Shown in pieces: positions 1 through 7,112 of a DNA stretch of 10,311 nucleotides; within the stretch, counting starts at the first letter, position 1; the number at the start of each line of letters is the position of its first letter. The notes beneath the pieces are model-generated. The model ran no database searches. It worked only from the letters and a program-made list of their open reading frames with translations, and was not told where the DNA came from. The stretch is from the NCBI GenBank assembly GCA_016934175.1, contig JAFGTI010000096.1, forward strand, positions 1-10,311, in the 5' to 3' direction. The DNA is from Acholeplasmataceae bacterium. GTDB lineage: Bacteria; Bacillota_I; Bacilli_A; Acholeplasmatales; Acholeplasmataceae. A program made the position numbers and the translations under genes.

Positions 1-2
1 AA

Positions 3-87
3 GCGGCTATGGCGGAATTGGCAGACGCGCTATCTTCAGGCGGTAGTACCAAAAGGTGTGTGGGTTCGAATCCCATTAGCCGCACCA
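3..87 (+). tRNA. trnL: tRNA-Leu (anticodon CAG), CCA encoded
   Basis: Complete class II tRNA. The 7-bp acceptor stem pairs 3-9 with 77-83 without mismatch, followed by discriminator A84 and an encoded CCA at 85-87. The D-arm has the usual Leu form (GGCGGAATTGGCAGACGC). The anticodon stem pairs 30-34 with 42-46 (one G-U), and the loop at 35-41 carries anticodon CAG at 37-39, reading CUG. A long variable arm (stem ACC / GGT) and a T-arm (60-64 with 72-76, loop TTCGAAT) complete the fold. The long variable arm, G-A features and anticodon agree on leucine. Its promoter lies left of the window. Only 28 bases separate it from the next coding sequence. Confidence 0.97.
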
Positions 88-115
88 ATTAGAGTACAAA
101 TCAAGGAGAATATGC

Positions 116-1168
116 ATGGATAAAATTAAGAAATCTAAAAGAATCAGAAGATTGCTTATACTTATCTTTTTTGTCGTTATTAACATCATTGTTCTATTTG
201 TAATAGGAAAGAAAGATTTTCAAGGAAATACGCAAATTAATTTTAGAGAAATGTTTGTTTTATGGAAATCTAATATAGGATTGCTTATTATTGCACTCTG
301 CTTACCTTTAATTGCTATTTTTGCAGAAGGATTGAAATACTATTTTATGATTTTATATAGTACAAGAAAAAAAAGACTTTTTGTATCAATGAAAACTGCT
401 GCAATTGGAAAATATTTTGATAATATAACACCTTTAGGAAGCGGAGGACAGGCATTTCAAATCTACTATCTATACAAGAAAGATATTCCAAGTGGTCTTG
501 CGGGATCATTGCCTATTGCTGGTTTTTCGATGATGCAAATCACATTCTTTTTATTAAGTATTCTTGTTTTTATTACTAATGGCATGGTAATTGATTCGAG
601 TGCGTTTAAATTAGCAGCATACATAGGTAGTGTATTTGCAATATTTGTCCCACTAGTATTTATTGTTTTCATGATAATACCAAAAACAAGTGAAAAATTG
701 ATTATGTTTTTTTTAAATATTTTGCACAAAGTTAAATTAGTTAAAGACCCAAATAAAAGATTAAAAAAGATACGTAAATTTGAAAAAGATTTTAAAAATA
801 GTATTATCTTTCTGACTTCATCATGGGGTTTAGTTATCGTTACTTTTGTATTATCCATTATTTATCAACTTGCTCTTTGTTCGATTCCATATTTTATTGT
901 TCTTGCAAGTGGGGGAAGTGCATCATGGTTTGATGTTTTGTCTTTAACAATTTTCACTTATGCAGCTATTGCATTTATTCCAACTCCAGGTAATACTGGA
1001 GCTGCAGAACTTTCATTTGCACTCGTATTTACTATGCTACAAGGTGGAGTTATTTATTGGGCAATGATGTTTTGGAGAGTGAGTAGTTATTACTTTGTAA
1101 TACTTATTGGATTGATTTTTATATTGATACAACCCATAACTATAGATAAAGATAGTGAAATTGAGTAA
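116..1168 (+). CDS. Lysylphosphatidylglycerol synthase TM-domain / flippase-like membrane protein
   Basis: A 350-residue polytopic inner-membrane protein with about eight hydrophobic segments (roughly 12-31, 54-72, 128-155, 164-188, 231-251, 255-266, 275-290, 320-340). It has two family hallmarks: a polar segment with NITPLGSGGQAFQ (103-115) and the C-terminal PTPGNTGAAELSF (289-301). Both are typical of the YbhN/MprF membrane region (LPG_synthase_TM, flippase-like). The cytoplasmic aminoacyl-transferase domain of full-length MprF is absent, so lipid lysinylation by this protein alone is unlikely. Members of this family are thought to move or bind lipids, but the substrate cannot be read from sequence. 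The ATG at 116 is preceded by AAGGAGAA (103-110) with good spacing. It follows the tRNA directly with no promoter seen between, so co-transcription is likely. No terminator is seen after it. Confidence 0.85.
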   Translation: MDKIKKSKRIRRLLILIFFVVINIIVLFVIGKKDFQGNTQINFREMFVLWKSNIGLLIIALCLPLIAIFAEGLKYYFMILYSTRKKRLFVSMKTAAIGKYFDNITPLGSGGQAFQIYYLYKKDIPSGLAGSLPIAGFSMMQITFFLLSILVFITNGMVIDSSAFKLAAYIGSVFAIFVPLVFIVFMIIPKTSEKLIMFFLNILHKVKLVKDPNKRLKKIRKFEKDFKNSIIFLTSSWGLVIVTFVLSIIYQLALCSIPYFIVLASGGSASWFDVLSLTIFTYAAIAFIPTPGNTGAAELSFALVFTMLQGGVIYWAMMFWRVSSYYFVILIGLIFILIQPITIDKDSEIE

Positions 1169-1175
1169 TAAATTT

Positions 1176-1203
1176 TTATCAATTAGACTGTTTATGCTAT
1201 AGT
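1176..1203 (+). promoter_or_regulatory. Candidate promoter of the 5TM-PAS-GGDEF-HD-GYP gene
   Basis: An extended -10, TGCTATAGT (1195-1203, hexamer 1198-1203), lies 16 bases after a 4/6 match to -35 (TTATCA, 1176-1181). Transcription would start near 1210, giving a leader of about 25 bases that contains the Shine-Dalgarno site. A perfect TATAAT also occurs at 1214-1219, but it has only a poor -35 (TTTATG) and would start transcription at the Shine-Dalgarno site itself, so it is the weaker choice. Confidence 0.5.
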
Positions 1204-1234
1204 TAAGTATAGGTATAATATTTGTGAGGTGTTT

Positions 1235-3250
1235 ATGTCTATCTATGATTTTCAAATAACTGCAGAAGTAATTAGCGATTTAGTTCAAAATATTATCTTA
1301 TTATTTGCACTTGTTTTTATTTATGCAGCAACGAATATTAATCCAAATTCATCTAAGATTAGACTTAAGATTATTATTGGTACTATCATCGGGGGTTTTA
1401 CAATTCTTCTAATGTTAAATCCTTGGGAAATAAATAGTGGGCTGATTTTCGATACAAGATCAGTATTACTTGGTGTTTCAGGACTATTTTTTGGACCTAT
1501 AGCGACATTTATTGCAGCAATGATAGCAATTATCTACCGATTATCCATAGGTGGAGTAGGTGTTTACGCTGGTGTATCAACCATTCTCTTTACTTCTTTA
1601 ATTGGCGTTTTTTGGTATAAAATACGCAAACCGATTTCTAAAATGTTACCATTCATTGAATACTACATTTTTGGACTTGTTCTACATATTGTTACATTGG
1701 CTTGTTTCTTGCTCATTCCGTGGCCACTTGCGTTTGAAGTTATAAGAAGTACAACAGTTACCTATTTAGCAATTTTCCCAATAGTAACAATGATTTTAGC
1801 ATTATCACTAGATAATCAAAGAATCCGAATTAATTCAAATCTTATGATAAATAGTAAGCAATTATTATTACAGGCAAGTCTTGATTCAACTGATGATATA
1901 GAAATATTTGCTATGGATACAAATTATAAATATCTTGCATTCAATCAATTTCATAAAGAAAATATGAAGTTATATCATCAAGCAGATATTAAAATGGGAT
2001 CTAGTTTTATCGATCAAATGATTATTGATGATATGAAAGAGAGAATAAAAAAACAAATTGATTATGCACTCACAGGAAAAATATTTAGAGAAATTGTTAG
2101 AATTGAAACGGAATATGAAAAATACCTTGAGGAAATAATTACACCTATCGTCAGCGATGATAATAGAGTTATCGGCGTTACGTATTTTTCTGAAGATGTT
2201 ACTAAACAAACCCTTCATGACCAAAATATAGTGTATTTAAGTTATAATGATCCACTAACAAGTGCACACAATAGAAGATATTATATTGAAAAACTACAGA
2301 AGTTAGATAATCCGAAGTATTATCCATTAACCATGATTATTGCTGATATTAATGGATTAAAAATTGTTAATGATGCATTTGGACACACAGCTGGAGATGA
2401 TTTACTTAAAAAAGTTTACGAGCTTTTAGATGAACTTTTTTCAAAGAAAGGTATTATATCTAGAATTGGTGGCGATGAATTTACAATTTTATTACCTCAC
2501 ACCTCAAAAGAAGATGCACATCAGCTAATTTTGGATGCGAAAAAGAGGTTTGAAAAGCAACGTGTGATGGATATTGTAATTTCTGTTTCATTTGGGATTT
2601 CTACGAAAGAGAGCAACGAAGATATTCAAGATGTATTCAAAGATGCTGAAGATGATATGTACACCCATAAACTCTTTGAGATTACGTCTCATAGACATGA
2701 TACAATTAATACTATTTTAAGTACTTTACGTGAAAAAAACCCAAGAGAAGACATGCACTCCAAACGTGTTTCAGAAATTTGTTTATCATTAGGCAAAGCA
2801 CTTGAGATGACAGGTGATGACTTGAATTTATTGAAAATGATAAGCAATCTTCATGATATAGGTAAAATTGCAATCGATGAATCTATTTTAAATAAACCCG
2901 GTAAGTTAGATGAAAAAGAATGGAACAGCATTAAAAAGCATCCTGAAATTGGATTTAGAATTTTATCATCATCACCTGAATATGCAAAAATTGCTCAAGA
3001 TATACTATCACATCATGAAAGATATGATGGGAAAGGTTATCCAAGAGGAATTAAAGGTGAAGAAATTCCTATTAGAGCGAGAATTATATCAGTAGCTGAT
3101 TCTTATGATGCTATGATATCAGAAAGACCTTATAGAAAGCCTTTAACTCACCAAGAAGCAATTGAAGAGATAAGAATTAACATGGGTAAACAATTTGATC
3201 CACAAATAGCAAAATTATTTATAGAATTATTTGAAAAAAAGATGCCATAG
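1235..3250 (+). CDS. Membrane sensor with 5TM-LYT, PAS, GGDEF and HD-GYP domains (bifunctional c-di-GMP enzyme)
   Basis: A 671-residue protein with four modules. Residues about 10-190 form a 5TMR-LYT (LytS/YhcK-type) membrane receptor, with the typical DTRSVLLGVSGLFFGP (73-88) and IYRLSIGGVGVYAG (100-113). A PAS-like domain spans about 208-322. The GGDEF domain (about 333-485) has GGDEF at 412-416 and the DINGLKIVND/GH/GD active-site block at 371-388, so cyclase activity is plausible. The four residues where the inhibitory RxxD site would lie read SKKG, so canonical product inhibition is absent. The HD-GYP domain (about 500-668) keeps H508, HD at 540-541, H569, HHE at 593-595, D598 and GYP at 601-603, all residues expected for a c-di-GMP phosphodiesterase. 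Start choice: GTG at 1229 lies in frame, but it is part of the Shine-Dalgarno GAGGTG (1226-1231), so ATG 1235 is preferred. The ligand of the receptor is unknown. Confidence 0.93.
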   Translation: MSIYDFQITAEVISDLVQNIILLFALVFIYAATNINPNSSKIRLKIIIGTIIGGFTILLMLNPWEINSGLIFDTRSVLLGVSGLFFGPIATFIAAMIAIIYRLSIGGVGVYAGVSTILFTSLIGVFWYKIRKPISKMLPFIEYYIFGLVLHIVTLACFLLIPWPLAFEVIRSTTVTYLAIFPIVTMILALSLDNQRIRINSNLMINSKQLLLQASLDSTDDIEIFAMDTNYKYLAFNQFHKENMKLYHQADIKMGSSFIDQMIIDDMKERIKKQIDYALTGKIFREIVRIETEYEKYLEEIITPIVSDDNRVIGVTYFSEDVTKQTLHDQNIVYLSYNDPLTSAHNRRYYIEKLQKLDNPKYYPLTMIIADINGLKIVNDAFGHTAGDDLLKKVYELLDELFSKKGIISRIGGDEFTILLPHTSKEDAHQLILDAKKRFEKQRVMDIVISVSFGISTKESNEDIQDVFKDAEDDMYTHKLFEITSHRHDTINTILSTLREKNPREDMHSKRVSEICLSLGKALEMTGDDLNLLKMISNLHDIGKIAIDESILNKPGKLDEKEWNSIKKHPEIGFRILSSSPEYAKIAQDILSHHERYDGKGYPRGIKGEEIPIRARIISVADSYDAMISERPYRKPLTHQEAIEEIRINMGKQFDPQIAKLFIELFEKKMP

Positions 3251-3267
3251 TACTCAGGCATCTTTTT
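3234..3267. terminator. Bidirectional intrinsic terminator between convergent genes
   Basis: GATGCC (3241-3246) pairs with GGCATC (3257-3262) around a 10-base loop. The stem is flanked by an A-run (3234-3240) and a T-run (3263-3267) that can extend it. It gives a U-tract on both strands, so it can end the plus-strand GGDEF-HD-GYP transcript and the minus-strand sulP transcript. The left arm and loop include the end of the coding sequence and its TAG stop (3248-3250). Confidence 0.85.
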
Positions 3268-3302
3268 ATATATATATCTTTATTAAAACATGTAAACATT
3301 TA

Positions 3303-4979
3303 TTATTCATGATCAATTCGAGTTAATTGAATAAAGTTCAGTGCGTCTTCTATTGTTGAAAAAACATTTTCCTCTCCTATTTTAGAGAGCACATCAGCCT
3401 TTTGCAATGCTTGTTTTGGTTGATTCCTTAATCCTGTAATCAATAACAAAATCTTTTTAGATTTGCATATTTTTATAGATGATTTAAAATAATGAATTGC
3501 TGTAGCATCCATAGCTGGAACGTGTTTCATTCCAATAATTAAATATTTAGTTGTTGGATCAATGGACTTGATGGCTTCAACATATTTATTTGCGGCACCA
3601 AAAAAGAAGGGTCCATTAATTTGATACATCTGGACTCCAGCAAGGTGTAAAGAAGAATCAAGTGCTTGTTTGGGCTCATTAATCATCTCTAAATGAGTTT
3701 CTTCAGTAAAATCTAGTTTCTTAATTGAAACATCTGATACATCTGCCATTCTTTTCATAAATAAAAACATTGAAAGCATAATACCAACTTCAATTGCTAC
3801 GACTAAATCAACAAATATAGTTAAACCAAAAGTAGTTAATAATACAATTGTATCAGGCATAGGTGACTTTAATAAAGTTTTAAATTCTCTCCATTCACTC
3901 ATGTTATAAGCAACGACAAATAAAACCGCAGCAAGAGAAGATAAAGGAATATGTGAAACCAAGGGCATTAAAGAAATTAACATTATAAACAAAGTTATTG
4001 AGTGAACAATACCCGCAATTGGAGTTCTACCACCATTTTTAATATTAGCTACAGTTCTTGCTATTGCACCTGTAACGGGAATTCCACCGAATAAAGATGA
4101 ACCGACATTCCCGACACCTTGGGCTACAAGCTCCATGTTTGAACGATGTCGACTACCAATCATACCATCAGAAACTACAGCAGATAATAAAGATTCAACT
4201 GATCCTAAAAAAGCAATAACGAATGCAGGCTCTATTAAAAGTTTGATTTTTTCAAAAGTAATTGAAGGAAATCTGGGTACAGGAAGTGCTGAAGATAATT
4301 CACCATATTTACTACCTATTGTTGCGATATCTAAATTAAAAAAGTAAACGATTAGTGATGTGAAAATGATAGCAATTAAAGTACCAGGAATTCTACGATT
4401 AATTTTTGGCCATATTATAATAATCGTTAGAGATAGAAAACCTATACTCATTGTTACTAGGTCAATCCTATTTATATTTGAAAAAAATTGAATCCATTTA
4501 CCTGAAAAATGTGGAGATAAGTCCAATATATTCATACCAAAGAAATCATTAATTTGAGAAGAAAAAATAACTAAAGCAATACCACTCGTAAATCCAGTTA
4601 TTATTGGATAAGGTATAAATTTAACAACACTTCCCATTTTAAGTAATCCTAAGAAAATCATAATAATTCCCGCCATCAAAGTTGCAATCACTAAACCATC
4701 AAACCCATAAACCTCTATAATTCCAAGGACAATTATCATAAAAGCACCAGTTGGCCCGGCAATTTGAACTCTACTACCGCCAAAAAATGAGACTAAAAAC
4801 CCACCAATGATAGCCGTATATAATCCTTTTTCCGGTGCTACACCAGAAGCAATAGCAAGTGCTATAGATAAAGGTAATGCGATGATTGCTACAATAATAC
4901 CAGCTGTTACATCCTTATAAAATTGTTGCTTAGTATATGTTTTCATGACAGAAAACAATTTCGGTTTTAATTTTGACAT
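3303..4979 (-). CDS. SulP (SLC26-type) inorganic anion transporter with C-terminal STAS domain
   Basis: A 558-residue transporter of normal family length. The membrane domain (about 24-408) starts with the SulP signature around residues 35-80 (ALPLSIALAIASGVAPEKG, then GGSR and AGPTGAF). It also contains VESLLSAVVSDGMIGSRH (261-278) with the conserved acidic residue, and FGGIPVTGAIART (297-309) in the substrate region. These blocks resemble DauA- and BicA-like members, which carry dicarboxylate or bicarbonate, as well as sulfate permeases, so the transported anion is unresolved. A STAS domain (about 440-552) is cytoplasmic and usually regulatory. The ATG (complement of 4977-4979) has AGAGGT just upstream (complement of 4983-4988) with short spacing. 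It is a single-gene unit convergent with the gene to its left and divergent from pyk, with its own strong promoter and a shared terminator. Confidence 0.93.
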   Translation of the reverse strand: MSKLKPKLFSVMKTYTKQQFYKDVTAGIIVAIIALPLSIALAIASGVAPEKGLYTAIIGGFLVSFFGGSRVQIAGPTGAFMIIVLGIIEVYGFDGLVIATLMAGIIMIFLGLLKMGSVVKFIPYPIITGFTSGIALVIFSSQINDFFGMNILDLSPHFSGKWIQFFSNINRIDLVTMSIGFLSLTIIIIWPKINRRIPGTLIAIIFTSLIVYFFNLDIATIGSKYGELSSALPVPRFPSITFEKIKLLIEPAFVIAFLGSVESLLSAVVSDGMIGSRHRSNMELVAQGVGNVGSSLFGGIPVTGAIARTVANIKNGGRTPIAGIVHSITLFIMLISLMPLVSHIPLSSLAAVLFVVAYNMSEWREFKTLLKSPMPDTIVLLTTFGLTIFVDLVVAIEVGIMLSMFLFMKRMADVSDVSIKKLDFTEETHLEMINEPKQALDSSLHLAGVQMYQINGPFFFGAANKYVEAIKSIDPTTKYLIIGMKHVPAMDATAIHYFKSSIKICKSKKILLLITGLRNQPKQALQKADVLSKIGEENVFSTIEDALNFIQLTRIDHE

Positions 4980-5031
4980 AGTACCTCTAAATTGTCTATA
5001 TTAATGACTAATTCTTCATTCCATGAGCACT

Positions 5032-5060
5032 ATTTTACTAGCATTGTTAATCATTGTCAA
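5032..5060 (-). promoter_or_regulatory. Promoter of the SulP transporter gene
   Basis: Read on the minus strand, there is a perfect -35 TTGACA (5060-5055), a 17-base spacer and a 5/6 -10 TAAAAT (5037-5032). Transcription would start near 5025, leaving a leader of about 45 bases before the ATG at 4979. This is the best sigma-70/SigA match in the window. It overlaps a tandem 10-bp repeat (5042-5061). Confidence 0.8.
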
Positions 5061-5061
5061 T
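5042..5061. repeat. Tandem 10-bp repeat overlapping the sulP -35 and spacer
   Basis: CATTGTTAAT (5042-5051) is followed at once by CATTGTCAAT (5052-5061), with nine of ten bases identical. The period is close to one helical turn. The same stretch also contains a dyad, GCATTG (5041-5046) with CAATGC (5058-5063). It covers most of the sulP promoter spacer and -35, where a bound regulator would block or recruit polymerase. No regulator is identified. Confidence 0.45.
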
Positions 5062-5169
5062 GCATGAAACTAAGTCTTTAAAATTGTTTTTATTTATCCA
5101 TTGTTTTTATAGCTAATTCGGTAATTTTTCTCTAATTTTATGTAAAAATGTAGTTAAAATGTTTTCTTC

Positions 5170-5199
5170 GTGGCAATGAACAAACAATTCATGTATAAT
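5170..5199 (+). promoter_or_regulatory. Promoter of pyk
   Basis: A perfect -10 TATAAT (5194-5199) has a 4/6 -35, GTGGCA (5170-5175), at 18 bases. The start would be near 5206, giving a leader of about 20 bases with AGGAGG (5215-5220) five bases before the pyk ATG. A dyad, TCATGT (5189-5194) with ACATGA (5203-5208), brackets the -10 and start point and could be an operator. Confidence 0.65.
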
Positions 5200-5225
5200 A
5201 GAACATGATGTAATAGGAGGCTATT

Positions 5226-6644
5226 ATGAAAAGAAAAACTAAAATTATATGTACTGTTGGACCATCTATAGACACTCCCGATATGATTGATAAAATGATT
5301 GATGCTGGCATGAATGTCGCAAGATTAAATTATTCTCATGCTGATCATGTTGAACATGGCAGAAGAATTGATATGATTCGTGAAGTCGCTAAAATCAAAA
5401 ACCGTTATATCGGTGTGATGGCAGATACAAAAGGTCCAGAAATAAGAACTGGTCAATTTGAAAATGGAATTGCAACTTATAAAAAGGGTGATATAGTTGA
5501 AATTTGGAAAGAGCCTGTTTTAGGAACTAAGGAGCGGTTTCATATTGACTGTAAAGAATTATTTGATGATATCAAGGTTGATGATTTTCTTCTTATAGAT
5601 GATGGGAAAATGAAATTGACCGTCATTAAAGCAACAAATGATAAATTGCATTGTGTAGTAAATAATTCAGGTAGTATTAAAACAAAGAAAGGCGTTAATG
5701 TTCCTAATGTAAAGCTTTCAATGCCTTTTGTTTCAGTGAAAGATCACGATGATATTATATTTTCAGCTGAAAAAAATGTTGATATGATTGCATTATCTTT
5801 TGTCAGAAGAAAAGAAGATGTTCTTGAAATTAGAGAAATATTAAGAAAGGCTGGCAAGCCTAAAATTGAACTTATTGCAAAAATAGAAAACCAAGAAGGT
5901 GTTGATAATCTTGAATCTATTCTTGAGGTTAGTGATGGTGTTATGGTTGCTAGAGGAGATTTAGGTGTAGAAGTATCTACTGAACTTGTCCCTTTGTATC
6001 AAAAGAAAATCATAAAAACCGCAAATGCTATGGGAAAACCTGTTATTACTGCTACACACATGTTAGAGTCTATGGTTTACTCTCCTAGACCAACTAGAGC
6101 AGAAGCATCGGATGTTGCCAATGCAATATTGGATGGTTCAGATGCAATCATGCTATCTGGGGAATCTGCTGCAGGTGAATACCCTGTTGAAGCAGTTTTA
6201 ACCATGGATACAATTGCAAAAGCTATTGAAGATAGTATTCCTTATAAAGAAAGACTTCAACAAGCTATAACAACAAGTCAGCAGACTGTCAATGATGCTA
6301 TTGGTATTGCAGTTAGCCAAACTGCAATGGCATTACCAAAAGCTGAAGTTATTATTGCATTTACTGAAACAGGTGGTACAGCAAAACGTATTTGTAAATT
6401 TAGACCATCTGTTCCTATCATTGCAGTGACTGATAACATTGAAACCTGCCAAAAATTATCTCATTATTGGGGAGTTTTCGCGACTATTAAAAAGATTGTA
6501 ACAGATTATTCTGTGTATGACGAAATTGCAATTGAAGTCGCAAAAGACTTTGGTTTTACTTCTGGAACAACAATTCTGATTACATCTGGTTGGGCACAAA
6601 AGCATGGATCAACCAACACATTAAGAATTATCGATATACCTTAG
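5226..6644 (+). CDS. pyk: Pyruvate kinase
   Basis: Converts phosphoenolpyruvate and ADP to pyruvate and ATP, the last step of glycolysis, in the cytosol. At 472 residues it matches the short form (as in E. coli PykF) and lacks the extra C-terminal PEP-utiliser-like domain found in Bacillus. Visible residues: R33, N35, S37 and H38 in the ARLNYSH block; the DTKGPEIRTG loop (67-76), where E72 is the glutamate associated with K+-dependent enzymes; B domain about 71-168; catalytic K219 with Mg ligands E221 and D245 (ARGDLGVE); T277 in ITATHMLESM, where the more common TQML glutamine is His278; and PRPTRAEASDVANAI (287-301). The C-terminal allosteric domain ends with GSTNTLRI. The start has an excellent AGGAGG at 5215-5220. 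It has its own promoter and is followed directly by a terminator hairpin. Confidence 0.97.
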   Translation: MKRKTKIICTVGPSIDTPDMIDKMIDAGMNVARLNYSHADHVEHGRRIDMIREVAKIKNRYIGVMADTKGPEIRTGQFENGIATYKKGDIVEIWKEPVLGTKERFHIDCKELFDDIKVDDFLLIDDGKMKLTVIKATNDKLHCVVNNSGSIKTKKGVNVPNVKLSMPFVSVKDHDDIIFSAEKNVDMIALSFVRRKEDVLEIREILRKAGKPKIELIAKIENQEGVDNLESILEVSDGVMVARGDLGVEVSTELVPLYQKKIIKTANAMGKPVITATHMLESMVYSPRPTRAEASDVANAILDGSDAIMLSGESAAGEYPVEAVLTMDTIAKAIEDSIPYKERLQQAITTSQQTVNDAIGIAVSQTAMALPKAEVIIAFTETGGTAKRICKFRPSVPIIAVTDNIETCQKLSHYWGVFATIKKIVTDYSVYDEIAIEVAKDFGFTSGTTILITSGWAQKHGSTNTLRIIDIP

Positions 6645-6648
6645 CAAT

Positions 6649-6678
6649 AAAATCTCACTATTTTGGTGAGGTTTTTTA
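6649..6678 (+). terminator. Intrinsic terminator after pyk
   Basis: Stem CTCAC (6654-6658) with GTGAG (6666-6670), extended by a T-G and A-T pairs below, has a 7-base loop and a run of six T (6672-6677). It begins five bases after the pyk stop. The Shine-Dalgarno site of the next gene starts only six bases after the T-run, so any expression of that gene from the pyk promoter must read through this hairpin. Confidence 0.85.
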
Positions 6679-6692
6679 TTTCGGAGGATAAA

Positions 6693-7028
6693 ATGAAAAA
6701 GAGAAAATTATTATTAATCACTTCTTTAATTGTTACTGTATATTTATTTGTTGCAATACCATATTATTTGATTGAGGGAGATAGTTTAGAAGGCTTTGTT
6801 ATTGCTGGAGCAATCTATTTTTTCTTAGTTATTGGTCATGGCATTTTTGTAACTGCAGCTGTTATTTTTCAATGGATAGGCTATTGGAGTAAATCTCGAG
6901 GTTGGAATATATTTGCAAACTTCCTATTATTTATTGGTGGAATACTTTTACTCATTCCTTTAATCGGAATTATTCCATTTATCATTTTAAATCATGTTGC
7001 ACTTGGTAAAAAACATCAGGAAAAATAA
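6693..7028 (+). CDS. Small membrane protein of unknown function
   Basis: A 111-residue protein I do not recognise. It starts with a basic stretch (MKKRK) and has three hydrophobic regions (about 6-27, 33-62, 73-98) and a basic tail (GKKHQEK), consistent with a small integral membrane protein. The middle region contains aromatic and glycine residues (FFLVIGHG, FQWIGYW) but no motif I can assign. ATG 6693 is chosen over the in-frame TTG at 6663 because it has GGAGGA (6683-6688) at ideal spacing, while the TTG lies in the loop of the pyk terminator. I see no promoter between the terminator and the gene, so it probably depends on read-through from pyk or a promoter inside pyk. Confidence 0.75.
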   Translation: MKKRKLLLITSLIVTVYLFVAIPYYLIEGDSLEGFVIAGAIYFFLVIGHGIFVTAAVIFQWIGYWSKSRGWNIFANFLLFIGGILLLIPLIGIIPFIILNHVALGKKHQEK

Positions 7029-7063
7029 TCAACATGCATTAATAAAAAAACCTAAATTTTTTA

Positions 7064-7093
7064 TTGAAGCACTTTTTATTTTCATGATATAAT
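7064..7093 (+). promoter_or_regulatory. Promoter of the MATE transporter gene
   Basis: An extended -10 TGATATAAT (7085-7093, hexamer 7088-7093) follows TTGAAG (7064-7069, 4/6) with an 18-base spacer. The start would be near 7100, leaving a very short leader of about 13 bases that begins at the Shine-Dalgarno site (GAGG 7103-7106). An A/T-only hairpin (7041-7049 with 7057-7065) abuts the -35. Confidence 0.7.
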
Positions 7094-7112
7094 TGTTTGG
7101 TTGAGGTAATTT

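Noticed and set aside
466..858. Open frame on the minus strand inside the flippase-like gene
   Set aside because: It is antisense to a protein with clear family motifs, and has no ribosome site or recognisable domain. The other overlapping open frames on either strand were set aside for the same reasons.
1229..1234. GTG start six bases upstream for the sensor gene
   Set aside because: The GTG is the end of the Shine-Dalgarno sequence GAGGTG itself and has no other ribosome site; ATG 1235 is correctly spaced.
4980..5225. Riboswitch or small RNA in the sulP-pyk intergenic region
   Set aside because: Leaders predicted from the two promoters are only about 45 and 20 bases, too short for a known riboswitch, and no conserved RNA fold was recognised.
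6663..6692. Longer form of the small membrane protein from a TTG
   Set aside because: The TTG is in the loop of the pyk terminator and lacks a ribosome site, while ATG 6693 has GGAGGA in place.
7041..7065. Hairpin AATAAAAAA / TTTTTTATT as terminator of the small membrane gene
   Set aside because: The nine-pair stem is made only of A-T pairs, so it is unstable, and such repeats are expected in A/T-rich DNA. It may still weakly affect the adjacent promoter.
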